Assembly: GCA_046598415.1 (NCBI GenBank)
Contig: JBKJIG010000134.1
Location: 30,099-94,098 of the forward strand
Origin: VFJZ01 sp046598415
Lineage (GTDB): Bacteria; Actinomycetota; Thermoleophilia; Gaiellales; F1-60-MAGs149
DNA length: 64,000 bases
Reading direction: 5' to 3'
In this document: piece by piece, positions 1-7,121 of the stretch
Layout of the letters: the number at the start of each line of letters is the position of its first letter
Position numbering within the stretch: position 1 is the stretch's first letter
Program-made: the position numbers and the translations under genes
The notes under the pieces: model-generated
Database searches by the model: none
The model's input: the letters and a program-made list of their open reading frames with translations, nothing else
Told to the model about the DNA's origin: nothing

Positions 1-1
1 C

Positions 2-334
2 GACCGCCGCAAGATCTCGGCCGTCATCTACAACCGGCTGAAGGCGAAGATGACGCTCGGCATCGACGCCACCATCCAGTACGCCGTCGGCTCGTGGAAG
101 CCGCTCACGGCCAAGGATCTCGAGATCGACTCGCCGTTCAACTCGCGCAAGGTGCGGGGCCTGCCGCCGACGCCGATCGCCGCTCCGGGCCTGGCCGCGA
201 TGAAGGCCGCCGCGAACCCGGCGAACGTCGACTACCTGTACTACGTCGCCATCCCGGGCGATCCCGAGCGCAAGCACTTCTTCACGAAGTCGTTCGACGA
301 GTTCCTCCAGTACCAGAAGGATCATCCCGCGTGA
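2..334 (+). CDS. mltG: Endolytic murein transglycosylase MltG, C-terminal part only
   Basis: This is the last 110 residues of a YceG/MltG-type lytic transglycosylase, which cleaves nascent peptidoglycan glycan strands at the membrane and so sets strand length. The open frame enters from the left edge of the window. The family signature of a tyrosine-asparagine-arginine-leucine turn followed by a methionine/leucine-rich strand and the D-A-T-I-Q-Y motif is visible in the first 30 residues, and the S-P-F-N-S-R ... G-L-P-P-x-P-I motif that closes the active site follows. The catalytic glutamate lies upstream of the window and cannot be checked. The stop TGA overlaps the GTG of aroE (331-334), so the two are translationally coupled. 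Confidence 0.9.
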   Translation, partial: DRRKISAVIYNRLKAKMTLGIDATIQYAVGSWKPLTAKDLEIDSPFNSRKVRGLPPTPIAAPGLAAMKAAANPANVDYLYYVAIPGDPERKHFFTKSFDEFLQYQKDHPA

Positions 335-1149
335 TCTCGGCGGCGACGACGCTCGTCGGCGTGATTGGCGATCCCGTCGCGCACTCGCTGTCGCCCCGCA
401 TGCAGAACGCGGCGTTTGCGGCCGCCGGCCTGGACTGGGCGTACGTGCCGCTGCGCGTGGCGCCCGACCGGCTGGGCGAGGCGCTGCGCGGGCTCGCGGG
501 CCTGTCGTTTGCCGGCGCCAACGTCACGATCCCGCACAAGGAGGGCGTCGCGGCGCTGGTCGACGAGACGACCGACGTGGCGCGCGCGGCCGGCAGCGTC
601 AACACCGTCGTGGTGCGCCGCGACGGCTCGCTGCTGGGCGACTCCACCGACGGGGGCGCCGTCACGGGCGGCCTCGCCGCCGTGGCCGGCGACGGCGTGC
701 TGCAGCGCCGCGTGCTCGTACTGGGCGCCGGCGGCTCGGCCCGCGCGGTGGTCGCGGCCCTGTCCACGGCGGGCGCCGACGTCGGCGTCTGGTCGCGCCG
801 GCCGGAGGCCGGGCAGGCGCTCGCGGCCGCGCTCGGCGTCACCGCCCACGACCGCCTCCCGTCGCCGCTGCCGCCCGTGATCGTCAACTGCACGCCGCTC
901 GGCGGCGCGAAGGCGCTCACGGAGTCGCCGCTCGAAGCCGATTCTCTTTCCGATGTCCAAGCCGTCTGCGACCTCGCCTACCGTCCCGACGCGGCGCCGA
1001 CCGTCCTCTGCAGCGACGCCGCCGCGCGCGGCATCGCCGTCGTCGACGGCCTCGAGGTGCTCGTCCGGCAGGGCGCCCGCTCGTTCGCGATCTGGACCGG
1101 CGTGGAGCCCGATCTGGACGTCATGCGCCGCGCTGCCGCGGGACGCTAG
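331..1149 (+). CDS. aroE: Shikimate dehydrogenase AroE
   Basis: NADP-dependent reduction of 3-dehydroshikimate to shikimate, fourth step of the chorismate pathway in the cytosol. The 272-residue length is normal. Near the N-terminus the S-L-S-P-R motif (19-23) binds shikimate; N-V-T-I-P-H-K ends in the catalytic Lys70; the usual N-T-D-G motif reads S-T-D-G with the catalytic Asp107 kept; G-A-G-G-S-A (132-137) is the dinucleotide loop. The start is the GTG overlapping the mltG stop; the frame stays open upstream but only inside mltG. The other four chorismate genes of the window (aroC, aroKB, aroQ) lie 5 kb downstream, separated by an unrelated island. Confidence 0.95.
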   Translation: MISAATTLVGVIGDPVAHSLSPRMQNAAFAAAGLDWAYVPLRVAPDRLGEALRGLAGLSFAGANVTIPHKEGVAALVDETTDVARAAGSVNTVVVRRDGSLLGDSTDGGAVTGGLAAVAGDGVLQRRVLVLGAGGSARAVVAALSTAGADVGVWSRRPEAGQALAAALGVTAHDRLPSPLPPVIVNCTPLGGAKALTESPLEADSLSDVQAVCDLAYRPDAAPTVLCSDAAARGIAVVDGLEVLVRQGARSFAIWTGVEPDLDVMRRAAAGR

Positions 1150-1152
1150 CCG

Positions 1153-1818
1153 GTGAGCGCCGCGGCGATTGCCGTCGGCGCCGTCGCGGGAGTGGTCGCG
1201 GGCCTGGCCGCCGAGCCGCTCGTGCGACGCCTGCCCGCCGGCATCGAGGACGCCGTCGAGCAGCCTGCCTGGACGCGCGCGCTGCGTCGTCCGCCGACCA
1301 TGGAGATCGTCGGCGCCGTGCTGGGAGCCGCCGCCGGCTGGCGCCTCGGCCTGGTCGGGCCACTCGTGCCCGCGCTGCTGCTGATCGCCCTGCTGGTGCC
1401 GATCACGTTCATCGACATCGAGCACCGCGTGATCCCCGACCGCCTCGTCTTCCCCGGCACGGCCGCCGCGCTCGTGGTGTGGGCGCTGATCGATCCGGGC
1501 AGCCTCTCCGAGCACGGTCTCGCGGCCGTCATCGCCTGCGTCGTGTTCCTCGTGATGGCGATCGTCTACCCGGCCGGTATGGGGCTCGGCGACGTGAAAC
1601 TCGCGTTGCTGCTGGGCGCGTTCCTCGGTTCTGCGGTCGCGCCCGGCCTGTTCATCGGCTTCGTCATCTCGGCCGTGCCGTCGCTGGTGATCCTGCTCAA
1701 GTACGGCCGCGAGGGTGGCAAGATGGGCATCCCGTTCGGGCCGTTCATGGCGGCAGGGGCGTTCGTCGGCCTGCTGTGGGGCGACCAGCTGATCCGCTGG
1801 TACCTGCACACCCACTGA
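1153..1818 (+). CDS. Prepilin-type leader peptidase (A24 family), short form
   Basis: Membrane aspartyl protease of 221 residues that would cleave the leader of type IV pilin-like precursors. Hydrophobic helices fill residues 1-20, 50-110 and 120-215. The two catalytic aspartates are present: Asp88 in the F-I-D-I-E-H-R motif and Asp147 in G-M-G-L-G-D-V-K. The N-terminal cytosolic methylase region with its two Cys-x-x-Cys pairs, found in full-length PilD, is absent, so this form may cleave without N-methylating. No pilin or pilus ATPase gene is in the window. It starts with GTG 3 bp after the aroE stop, so it belongs to the mltG-aroE transcription unit. Confidence 0.88.
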   Translation: MSAAAIAVGAVAGVVAGLAAEPLVRRLPAGIEDAVEQPAWTRALRRPPTMEIVGAVLGAAAGWRLGLVGPLVPALLLIALLVPITFIDIEHRVIPDRLVFPGTAAALVVWALIDPGSLSEHGLAAVIACVVFLVMAIVYPAGMGLGDVKLALLLGAFLGSAVAPGLFIGFVISAVPSLVILLKYGREGGKMGIPFGPFMAAGAFVGLLWGDQLIRWYLHTH

Positions 1819-1827
1819 CGCCGGCGG

Positions 1828-3153
1828 CTACTCGCTCTCGCGGCCGGAGACCAGCTTCGCCAGGTCGTACAGCCGCGCCTTGGCGCCGGTGCGCTCCTCG
1901 CGGCGATCGGCCTGGTCGATCAGCCAGTAGACGCCGTGGGTGCCGATGAAGCGCAGCGGCTCCGGCTCCCAGCGGCGTGGATCGGGCCGGTTCACCCACG
2001 GCAGCGCCGTCAGATCGGTCTGCTCGCCGCGGATCAGGTCGGTGAGGATGCGCCCGCCGAGGTTGGCCGCGGCGACGCCTTCGCCGACCCAGCCGCCCGC
2101 CCACGCGAGGCCCGTCGCCGGATCGGCTGCCACGCTCGGCATCCAGTCGCGCTGCGCGCCGAACACGCCCGACCAGGCGTGCACGATCGCGACGCCGTGG
2201 GTGGCCGGCCAGAGGGCGTGCAGCTTCTCGGTCAGGCGCCGGACGGCCCAGTTCTCGACCTCGCCGTAGCGGTCGAAGCCCGAACGCCAGTAGTAGGGGC
2301 GCCCGCGCCCGCCGACCGCGATGCGGCCGTCGGCCGTGCGCTGGATGTACGCGTAGGACAGGGCGGCGTCGGCGATCGTCTCGGCGTTCTGCCAGCCGAT
2401 CTCATCCCAGATCGCCTGCGGCAGCGGCTCGGTGACCACCATCGTCGACCGCAGGGGAATGATCTGGCGCGCCAGGCCGGGCAGGCTCGGCGTGTAGCCC
2501 TCGGTCGCGCGCACGACCCATGTGGTGCGCACGTCGCCCTGCGCCGTTCGGGCCCGTCGCGGCTCGATCGCGGTCACGGCCGTGCCTTCGTAGATGGGCA
2601 CGCCGAGCCGCTCGACCGCGTCGGCGAGCCCGCGCACCAGGGCGGCGGGCTGCACGCGGGCCACGTTCGGGTCGAACACGGCGCCGAGGGCGCCCGCGAT
2701 GCGCACGCGCTCGGCCAGTTCCGCCGGATCGAGCCACACGCCATGGGCGAGCGGATGGTCACGCAGACGCTCGAGCTGCGTCGGCCCGGTCGCAACGGCC
2801 AGCGCGCCGCCCTTGTGGAACGCGCACTCGATACCCTCGGCGGCCGCCGCCCGGCCGACCTCGTCGACGGTGGCGGTGATGGCCGCGACCGTCGCGTCGT
2901 CGTGGACGCCGGAGATGGCGCCGGCGACCCAGCCGCCGTTGCGCCCGGACGCGCCGTAGCCGGCGAACTCGCGCTCCAGCACCACCACCCGCAGGCCCGG
3001 ATCGGCGCGCTTCAGGTAGTACGCCGTCCACAGCCCGGTGTAGCCGGCGCCCACGATCGCGACGTCGCAGTCGAGCGGGCCGGGCAGCGACGGTCGCCGC
3101 GCGGGCGTTCCGCCGAGCTCGCCGAACCAGAAGGAGGGGCCGCCGATCAGCAC
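1828..3153 (-). CDS. FAD-dependent amine/amino-acid oxidoreductase (DAO family)
   Basis: 441-residue flavoprotein of the D-amino-acid oxidase fold. The Rossmann FAD loop G-A-G-Y-T-G sits at 35-40 and the A-S-G-R-N-G-G motif (68-74), typical of glycine oxidase, DadA and gamma-glutamylputrescine oxidase relatives, follows. The C-terminal part contains the G-G-R-G and A-G-G-W-V-G-E-G elements that close the flavin site. The substrate cannot be fixed from sequence; an amino acid or polyamine is likely. It converges on the leader peptidase with a 9-bp gap and has its own upstream -10-like element at 3162-3167, 8 bases before the GTG start, so it is probably a leaderless single-gene unit. Confidence 0.85.
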   Translation of the reverse strand: MLIGGPSFWFGELGGTPARRPSLPGPLDCDVAIVGAGYTGLWTAYYLKRADPGLRVVVLEREFAGYGASGRNGGWVAGAISGVHDDATVAAITATVDEVGRAAAAEGIECAFHKGGALAVATGPTQLERLRDHPLAHGVWLDPAELAERVRIAGALGAVFDPNVARVQPAALVRGLADAVERLGVPIYEGTAVTAIEPRRARTAQGDVRTTWVVRATEGYTPSLPGLARQIIPLRSTMVVTEPLPQAIWDEIGWQNAETIADAALSYAYIQRTADGRIAVGGRGRPYYWRSGFDRYGEVENWAVRRLTEKLHALWPATHGVAIVHAWSGVFGAQRDWMPSVAADPATGLAWAGGWVGEGVAAANLGGRILTDLIRGEQTDLTALPWVNRPDPRRWEPEPLRFIGTHGVYWLIDQADRREERTGAKARLYDLAKLVSGRESE

Positions 3154-3161
3154 GATCGGTC

Positions 3162-3167
3162 ACGGTA
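3162..3167 (-). promoter_or_regulatory. -10-like element TACCGT, leaderless start of FAD oxidoreductase
   Basis: On the minus strand TACCGT lies 8 bases before the GTG at 3153, the spacing expected between a -10 hexamer and a transcript that begins at the start codon. No Shine-Dalgarno sequence is visible. Confidence 0.45.
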
Positions 3168-3318
3168 GCGAAGGCGGAAGCGGCGCGGTGGGCCGAGTTT
3201 TTTGTGACCGAATCGTGATGAGGAGTTCAACGGATCGAGACGGCGCCCGGATACGGTTTGCGCACACCCGAAAAGCGGCGGACTCCCTCCTCCTCCACCC
3301 TCACCCCGCCGTGATTCC

Positions 3319-3360
3319 GAGGCGGGCCCTTCTCCTCCGAGGGGCCCGCCTCAAACTTTT
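3319..3360 (+). terminator. Perfect 11-bp hairpin with short T tract
   Basis: GAGGCGGGCCC at 3319-3329 is matched by its exact reverse complement at 3342-3352, leaving a 12-base loop, and a run of four T residues follows at 3357-3360. It resembles an intrinsic terminator for plus-strand transcription, yet no plus-strand gene ends here. It could end a small RNA or act as an attenuator ahead of the PilZ gene. Confidence 0.45.
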
Positions 3361-3501
3361 GTCGGGACCTCGTGCGACGACGCTTCCTCCCCCGCCCGGG
3401 GAGGGCCGCGCGACGCATTTGGAGCAAGTTTGCAGAATTTTCCTCATGATCTCCTGGAAAGAGCCCGATACCCAACATGAGCTACCTGCAAGACCTTCGT
3501 C

Positions 3502-4272
3502 ATGTTGGATCTGGATCCCGCCTCTCCCCCCGAGCAGGAGCCGCTTTCCGGAGCGGAGCTCGTGCACGTCTACGCCCGGCCCGGGGCGACGTGCACGGTC
3601 GCCGATGACCGCGGTGTCTGCATCGAGCTGCACGTCAAGGTCGCCTCGGGCGACGCCTTCGTCGCGTCGGCCATCCACGACCGTCTGCGACGTGGTTCCC
3701 GCGTCTCAGGGCGTCTGGACGACGGCGGCGTCGTCCAGACCCTGGTGTTCGCCGTCGAGGACATCGAGTCCACGGGCGGTGGCCGTGCCGATGGCCTGCT
3801 GCGGCTGATCGAGACGTCGGAGCGCGGCGACGAGCGCCGCGAAGCGCGTCACGACTTCGACGCGGCGGCACGGCTGACCGCCGCCGAGACGTTCGCTCCG
3901 GCCGTCGACGGGCGGGCGGCGACGGCGCGGATCGCCGACGTCTCGCGCTCCGGCGTGGCCTTCGTGTCCGATCGGCGCTTCGCGCCCGGCGAGAACCTCG
4001 ACCTGCACTTCGAGGACGAGGCCGGCGCCGCGATCCGCTGCCGCATCCAGGTGCTGCGCGTCGAGCGCGCCGTGTACGGCCGGACGCGCTACGCGGGCCG
4101 GGTGATGGCGATCGGCGAGATCGACCAGCTGCGGCTCGACCGCCTCTGCAACCGCTGCCGGCTGCGCGAGGAGGCCGCGGCGGAGGATGCGGCCGACGAG
4201 CTACCGCTCCGTCAGATGCTCGCCGAGGGGCGCCGGCAGGGCGGCGTCCGCCGCCTCTTCGGCCGCGCCTGA
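3502..4272 (+). CDS. PilZ-domain protein, cyclic-di-GMP receptor
   Basis: 256 residues with an N-terminal beta-rich region (about 15-95, YcgR-N-like in placement) and a C-terminal PilZ domain (about 110-225). The two nucleotide-binding motifs are intact: R-x-x-x-R at 112-116 and D-x-S-x-x-G at 146-151, so it should bind cyclic-di-GMP. The target process is not shown by the neighbours; YcgR-like proteins usually act on flagella or secretion. A diguanylate cyclase with an intact active site is encoded at 49677-52121. The start is the first ATG of the conserved frame; no good ribosome binding site is visible. The last 72 bp overlap the end of the opposing cytochrome b gene. Confidence 0.88.
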   Translation: MLDLDPASPPEQEPLSGAELVHVYARPGATCTVADDRGVCIELHVKVASGDAFVASAIHDRLRRGSRVSGRLDDGGVVQTLVFAVEDIESTGGGRADGLLRLIETSERGDERREARHDFDAAARLTAAETFAPAVDGRAATARIADVSRSGVAFVSDRRFAPGENLDLHFEDEAGAAIRCRIQVLRVERAVYGRTRYAGRVMAIGEIDQLRLDRLCNRCRLREEAAAEDAADELPLRQMLAEGRRQGGVRRLFGRA

Positions 4273-4935
4273 CGCCGCCGCGGCGGCCTCGTCTGCCTCC
4301 ACCCACTTGCGGTGGTGCCGCCGGGCCCAATCGCGATCGACCGATCCGTTGGTCATGCCCGACAGCGCCGCGTTCGTGGCCGGATGCAGCAGCGCGAGAT
4401 ACAGGTGCCCGCAGATCAGGAACGTGATCGCGAGCGTGGCCAGATCGTGCACGTGCACGCTGCCGGCGTACCGGTAGGTCGTGTCGCGCTCGCCCAGCCA
4501 CAGCAGCACGCCCGAGGCGCCGAGCACGACCAGCAGCCCGAGCGTGACGGCGAGGTTGAGCTTCTGGCCGGCGTTGAAGCGCCCCTGCTCCGGCTCGCCC
4601 TCCCGGTTGAACAGCCGCCGGGGTCCGCCCTTGAGCCAGCGGATGTCGTCGTCGTCGAACCGGTCGGCCTGCTCGAGCATGCGGCCCAGCGCGCGGTGGT
4701 CGCCGAGGATGGTCAGCGCCAGCCAGCCCACGGGCAGGGCGATCGCGGCCCACAGGTGGAACATCTTCGCGGTCGGCCGGTCGAGGTACAGCGCGAGCGC
4801 GGGGAAGTAGAGGAAGGCGCCCGTCACCGTCATGGCGCCGGTGGTACCGGCCAGCCACCAGTGCGCCGCCCGCTCCGTCCAGCCGAAGCGGTGGATCGTG
4901 CCGGGCGCCTGGATCCGTTGTGGGGCGTCACGCAT
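4201..4935 (-). CDS. Membrane cytochrome b561-type subunit (FdnI/hydrogenase CytB-like)
   Basis: 244 residues with four membrane helices (about 24-45, 58-80, 125-148, 160-185) and histidines in helices 1, 2 and 4 placed to bind two b hemes, as in the cytochrome b subunits of formate dehydrogenases and hydrogenases. It would pass electrons between quinones and a periplasmic partner. The natural partner is the molybdopterin oxidoreductase encoded 197 bp upstream on the same strand. The ATG at 4935 was chosen because translation upstream of it is low-complexity and lacks family similarity. The C-terminal tail is alanine/glutamate-rich and overlaps the PilZ gene antisense. Confidence 0.78.
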   Translation of the reverse strand: MRDAPQRIQAPGTIHRFGWTERAAHWWLAGTTGAMTVTGAFLYFPALALYLDRPTAKMFHLWAAIALPVGWLALTILGDHRALGRMLEQADRFDDDDIRWLKGGPRRLFNREGEPEQGRFNAGQKLNLAVTLGLLVVLGASGVLLWLGERDTTYRYAGSVHVHDLATLAITFLICGHLYLALLHPATNAALSGMTNGSVDRDWARRHHRKWVEADEAAAAASGAAEEAADAALPAPLGEHLTER

Positions 4936-5132
4936 CGCGCCCGCCAGAGCCGTGAGGGCGGTGCGCGGGTGCCGAGCGGAAGGGCAGCGCCCTTTCCGAG
5001 GTGCCGGCGTACCGAAGCGCACCGGCAGGGTGGAGGCCGCCGGAGCGAAGCGACACGGCCGGAGCCCTGCCGGGGAGCGGCCCCATGGCTCCTGGCGGGA
5101 TGCGATGCACACGTCCCACAGCGGATTCAGGC
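4936..5132. repeat. Hairpin-rich GC spacer between molybdopterin oxidoreductase and cytochrome b
   Basis: This 197-bp non-coding stretch contains several inverted repeats. AAGGGC and GCCCTT are separated by three bases near 4980-4994. CCGGCAGGG at 5022-5030 pairs with CCCTGCCGG at 5065-5073, with an inner CCGG/CCGG pair. GAAGCG occurs twice. It may fold the mRNA between the two co-directional genes and set their relative expression, or be a decayed palindromic repeat. I found no second copy in the window. Confidence 0.35.
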
Positions 5133-5825
5133 CTAACCGAGTCCATTGCTGTGACCGATCCAGGCGTCGACGTCATAGCCTCGCTCTTCCCAGTAGCCGG
5201 TCGACTCGGTGGCGTCGAAGCGGATGTCGGACAGCCACTTGACGCCCTTGTAGCCGTACATCGGCGGGATCACGACGCGCACCGGCGCTCCGTGCGCGCG
5301 GGTCAGCGGCAGGTCGTCCATGTGGGTCGCGATCAGGGTGTCGGGCAGCGTGAACTGGTCGGGCGCGAGGCCGTCGACGTACGGATCCTCCAGGGAGGAG
5401 AACGTCACCTGTCGCAGGCCGGCCTTGGGCCGCACGAGGTCGATCAGCGTCTGCGGCCGCACGCCGCGCCACTTCACCTTCAGCACCGACCAGCCGGTCA
5501 CGCAGTGGAAGTCGGACACCTGCTCGACGGTCGGCAGGGCCAGCAGCTCGGCATACGTCAGCTCGACCGGCTTCTCCACCTGGCCGCCGATCTTGAGGCG
5601 GTAGCCGACCGGGTCGAACACCGGCATCGGCGGGTTGACCGCGTAGATGCGCCAGCCCGACGTGGGCGCGATCTCGTTGACGACGGGGATCGCCCCGGCC
5701 ACGCCCGACATGGCGTTCGAGACGGCGTTCGAGAAGCGCGACGTGAGCGCGATGCCGCCGATGCCCGCGACGACGGTGCCGAGGAAGGCCGCACGGCCAA
5801 GCGGAATGCCGCGGTCGGAGTTCAC
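5133..5825 (-). CDS. Molybdopterin-dependent oxidoreductase, MsrP/YedY-like
   Basis: 230-residue protein of the sulfite-oxidase fold. Cys108 in the F-H-C-V-T-G-W motif is the expected molybdenum ligand, and the Y-G-Y-K-G-V-K-W motif near residue 195 matches the family. A hydrophobic segment (about 10-30) follows a short basic start, but no twin-arginine pair is present, although this family normally needs Tat export because the cofactor is inserted in the cytosol. It therefore looks N-terminally anchored or atypically exported. With the downstream cytochrome b it resembles a two-component reductase such as MsrPQ, but the b subunit is of a different family, so the substrate is open. GTG start. 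Confidence 0.82.
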   Translation of the reverse strand: MNSDRGIPLGRAAFLGTVVAGIGGIALTSRFSNAVSNAMSGVAGAIPVVNEIAPTSGWRIYAVNPPMPVFDPVGYRLKIGGQVEKPVELTYAELLALPTVEQVSDFHCVTGWSVLKVKWRGVRPQTLIDLVRPKAGLRQVTFSSLEDPYVDGLAPDQFTLPDTLIATHMDDLPLTRAHGAPVRVVIPPMYGYKGVKWLSDIRFDATESTGYWEERGYDVDAWIGHSNGLG

Positions 5826-5831
5826 GAGCTC

Positions 5832-5837
5832 AAGGTA
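5832..5837 (-). promoter_or_regulatory. -10-like element TACCTT for the molybdopterin oxidoreductase
   Basis: TACCTT on the minus strand lies 6 bases before the GTG start at 5825, consistent with a leaderless transcript. It sits in the 108-bp divergent region shared with aroC. Confidence 0.45.
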
Positions 5838-5918
5838 TCGCGCGCGATCGCATTGTCACGGATCGTTCGCCGGTGTTCACCCTTTGGTTCGCTGCATCGC
5901 GCCTGCGGCGCCTTGGGA

Positions 5919-5924
5919 TACCGT
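5919..5924 (+). promoter_or_regulatory. -10-like element TACCGT upstream of aroC
   Basis: TACCGT lies 9 bases before the aroC ATG at 5934, with a purine-rich stretch GGGAGCAGG in between that could also serve as a ribosome binding site on a very short leader. Confidence 0.4.
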
Positions 5925-5933
5925 GGGAGCAGG

Positions 5934-7121
5934 ATGGATCTGCAGCTCGTCACCAGTGGCCAGTCGCACGGCCCGGGCATCGTCGCGATCGTCTCGGGCT
6001 TCCCCGCCGGGCTGGTCGTCGACCGCGACCGCATGCAGCGCGACCTTGCGCGGCGGCAGGCGGGCTACGGGCGCTCGCCGCGCCAGAAGATCGAGCAGGA
6101 CACCGCCGAGATCCTCGGCGGCATGCGCCACGCAAAGACGCTGGGTGGCCCGATCTCGCTGATGGTCGCCAACCGCGACCACGCCAACTGGGGCGCGGCG
6201 ATGAGCGCCTGGGAGGTCACGCAGGAGGAGCTCGACGCCGTCGCCACGCGTCGCTGGCGCAAGGTGAACGTGCCGCGGCCCGGCCACGCCGACCTGTCGG
6301 GCGTCATGAAGTACGAGCTCGACGACGTGCGCAACGTGCTGGAGCGCGCGTCGGCGCGTGAGACGTGTGCGCGCGTGGCCGTGGGTGCCATCGCGAAGGA
6401 CCTGCTGACGCTGCTCGGCATCGAGGTGCTCGGCCACGTGGTGCAGGTGGGCGACGTGAAGGCCGACCGGCAGCCCGACCTGACCGCAGCCGATTTCGCG
6501 CGTCGTGCCGACTCGCAGCTGGAGTGCCTCGACGCGGCGGCCGAGCAGAAGATGCTGGCCGCGATCGACGACGCCAAGCGCGACCAGGATACGCTCGGCG
6601 GCATCGTCGAGGTGCGCATCTTCGGCTGCCCGCCAGGCCTCGGCTCGCACACCGAGCCGCGGCTGCGGCTCGACGCGCGCCTCGGTTCCGCGGCGCTTGC
6701 GATCCAGGCGATGAAGGGCGTCGAGATCGGCGACGCGTTCGCGAACGCCGCCCTGCGCGGCTCGGCGGTGCACGACGAGCTGGAGTTCGACGACTCGTCG
6801 TTTCGCCGCCGCACCAACCGCGCCGGTGGTCTCGAGGGCGGCATGTCGAACGGCGAGCCGATCGTCGTGCGCATCGCGATGAAGCCGCTGCCGACGTTGA
6901 TGAAGCCGCTCCGGACGGCCACCATCGACACGTTCGAGGATGCGATGGCGCTGGTCGAGCGCTCCGACACCACCGCGATCGCGGCCGCCGCCGTCGTGGC
7001 CGAGGCGGTGCTGGCCTTCGAGGTCGCCCGCTGCGTGCGCGAGAAGTTCGGCGGCGACTCCGTCGGCGACCTGCTCGCCGCGCACCGCGCGTACCTGGCG
7101 CGCATTCCCTGGATGCCGTGA
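5934..7121 (+). CDS. aroC: Chorismate synthase AroC
   Basis: Last step of the shikimate pathway: converts 5-enolpyruvylshikimate-3-phosphate to chorismate with reduced FMN, cytosolic tetramer. 395 residues, normal for actinobacteria. Family signatures are plain: the G-x-S-H-G start with the early catalytic His (S-G-Q-S-H-G), the R-x-S-x-R-E/D-T-like A-S-A-R-E-T region, the G-x-x-x-R-R-T-N-R segment near 300 and the D-x-x-x-x-x-A/V-x-x-x-x-x-x-A-x-V C-terminal pattern. It starts at the ATG at 5934 because the frame upstream has no similarity. Its TGA overlaps the GTG of aroKB. Confidence 0.97.
   Translation: MDLQLVTSGQSHGPGIVAIVSGFPAGLVVDRDRMQRDLARRQAGYGRSPRQKIEQDTAEILGGMRHAKTLGGPISLMVANRDHANWGAAMSAWEVTQEELDAVATRRWRKVNVPRPGHADLSGVMKYELDDVRNVLERASARETCARVAVGAIAKDLLTLLGIEVLGHVVQVGDVKADRQPDLTAADFARRADSQLECLDAAAEQKMLAAIDDAKRDQDTLGGIVEVRIFGCPPGLGSHTEPRLRLDARLGSAALAIQAMKGVEIGDAFANAALRGSAVHDELEFDDSSFRRRTNRAGGLEGGMSNGEPIVVRIAMKPLPTLMKPLRTATIDTFEDAMALVERSDTTAIAAAAVVAEAVLAFEVARCVREKFGGDSVGDLLAAHRAYLARIPWMP

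Larger units (their letters stand above)
3154..3501. other. 348-bp intergenic region with hairpin and possible short transcript
   Basis: No protein gene is supported here. The region separates the divergent FAD oxidoreductase and PilZ genes. On the plus strand TACGGT at 3252-3257 could be a -10 element, and a strong hairpin followed by four T residues ends at 3360, so a short RNA of about 100 nt is conceivable. The 140 bp between the hairpin and the PilZ start contain no clear ribosome binding site. The composition is less GC-rich than the flanking genes. Confidence 0.4.

Noticed and set aside
3480..3493. 13-base match GCTACCTGCAAGA shared with the repeat copy at 46615
   Set aside because: Tens of such 13-mer pairs are expected by chance in 64 kb, and the flanks do not match.
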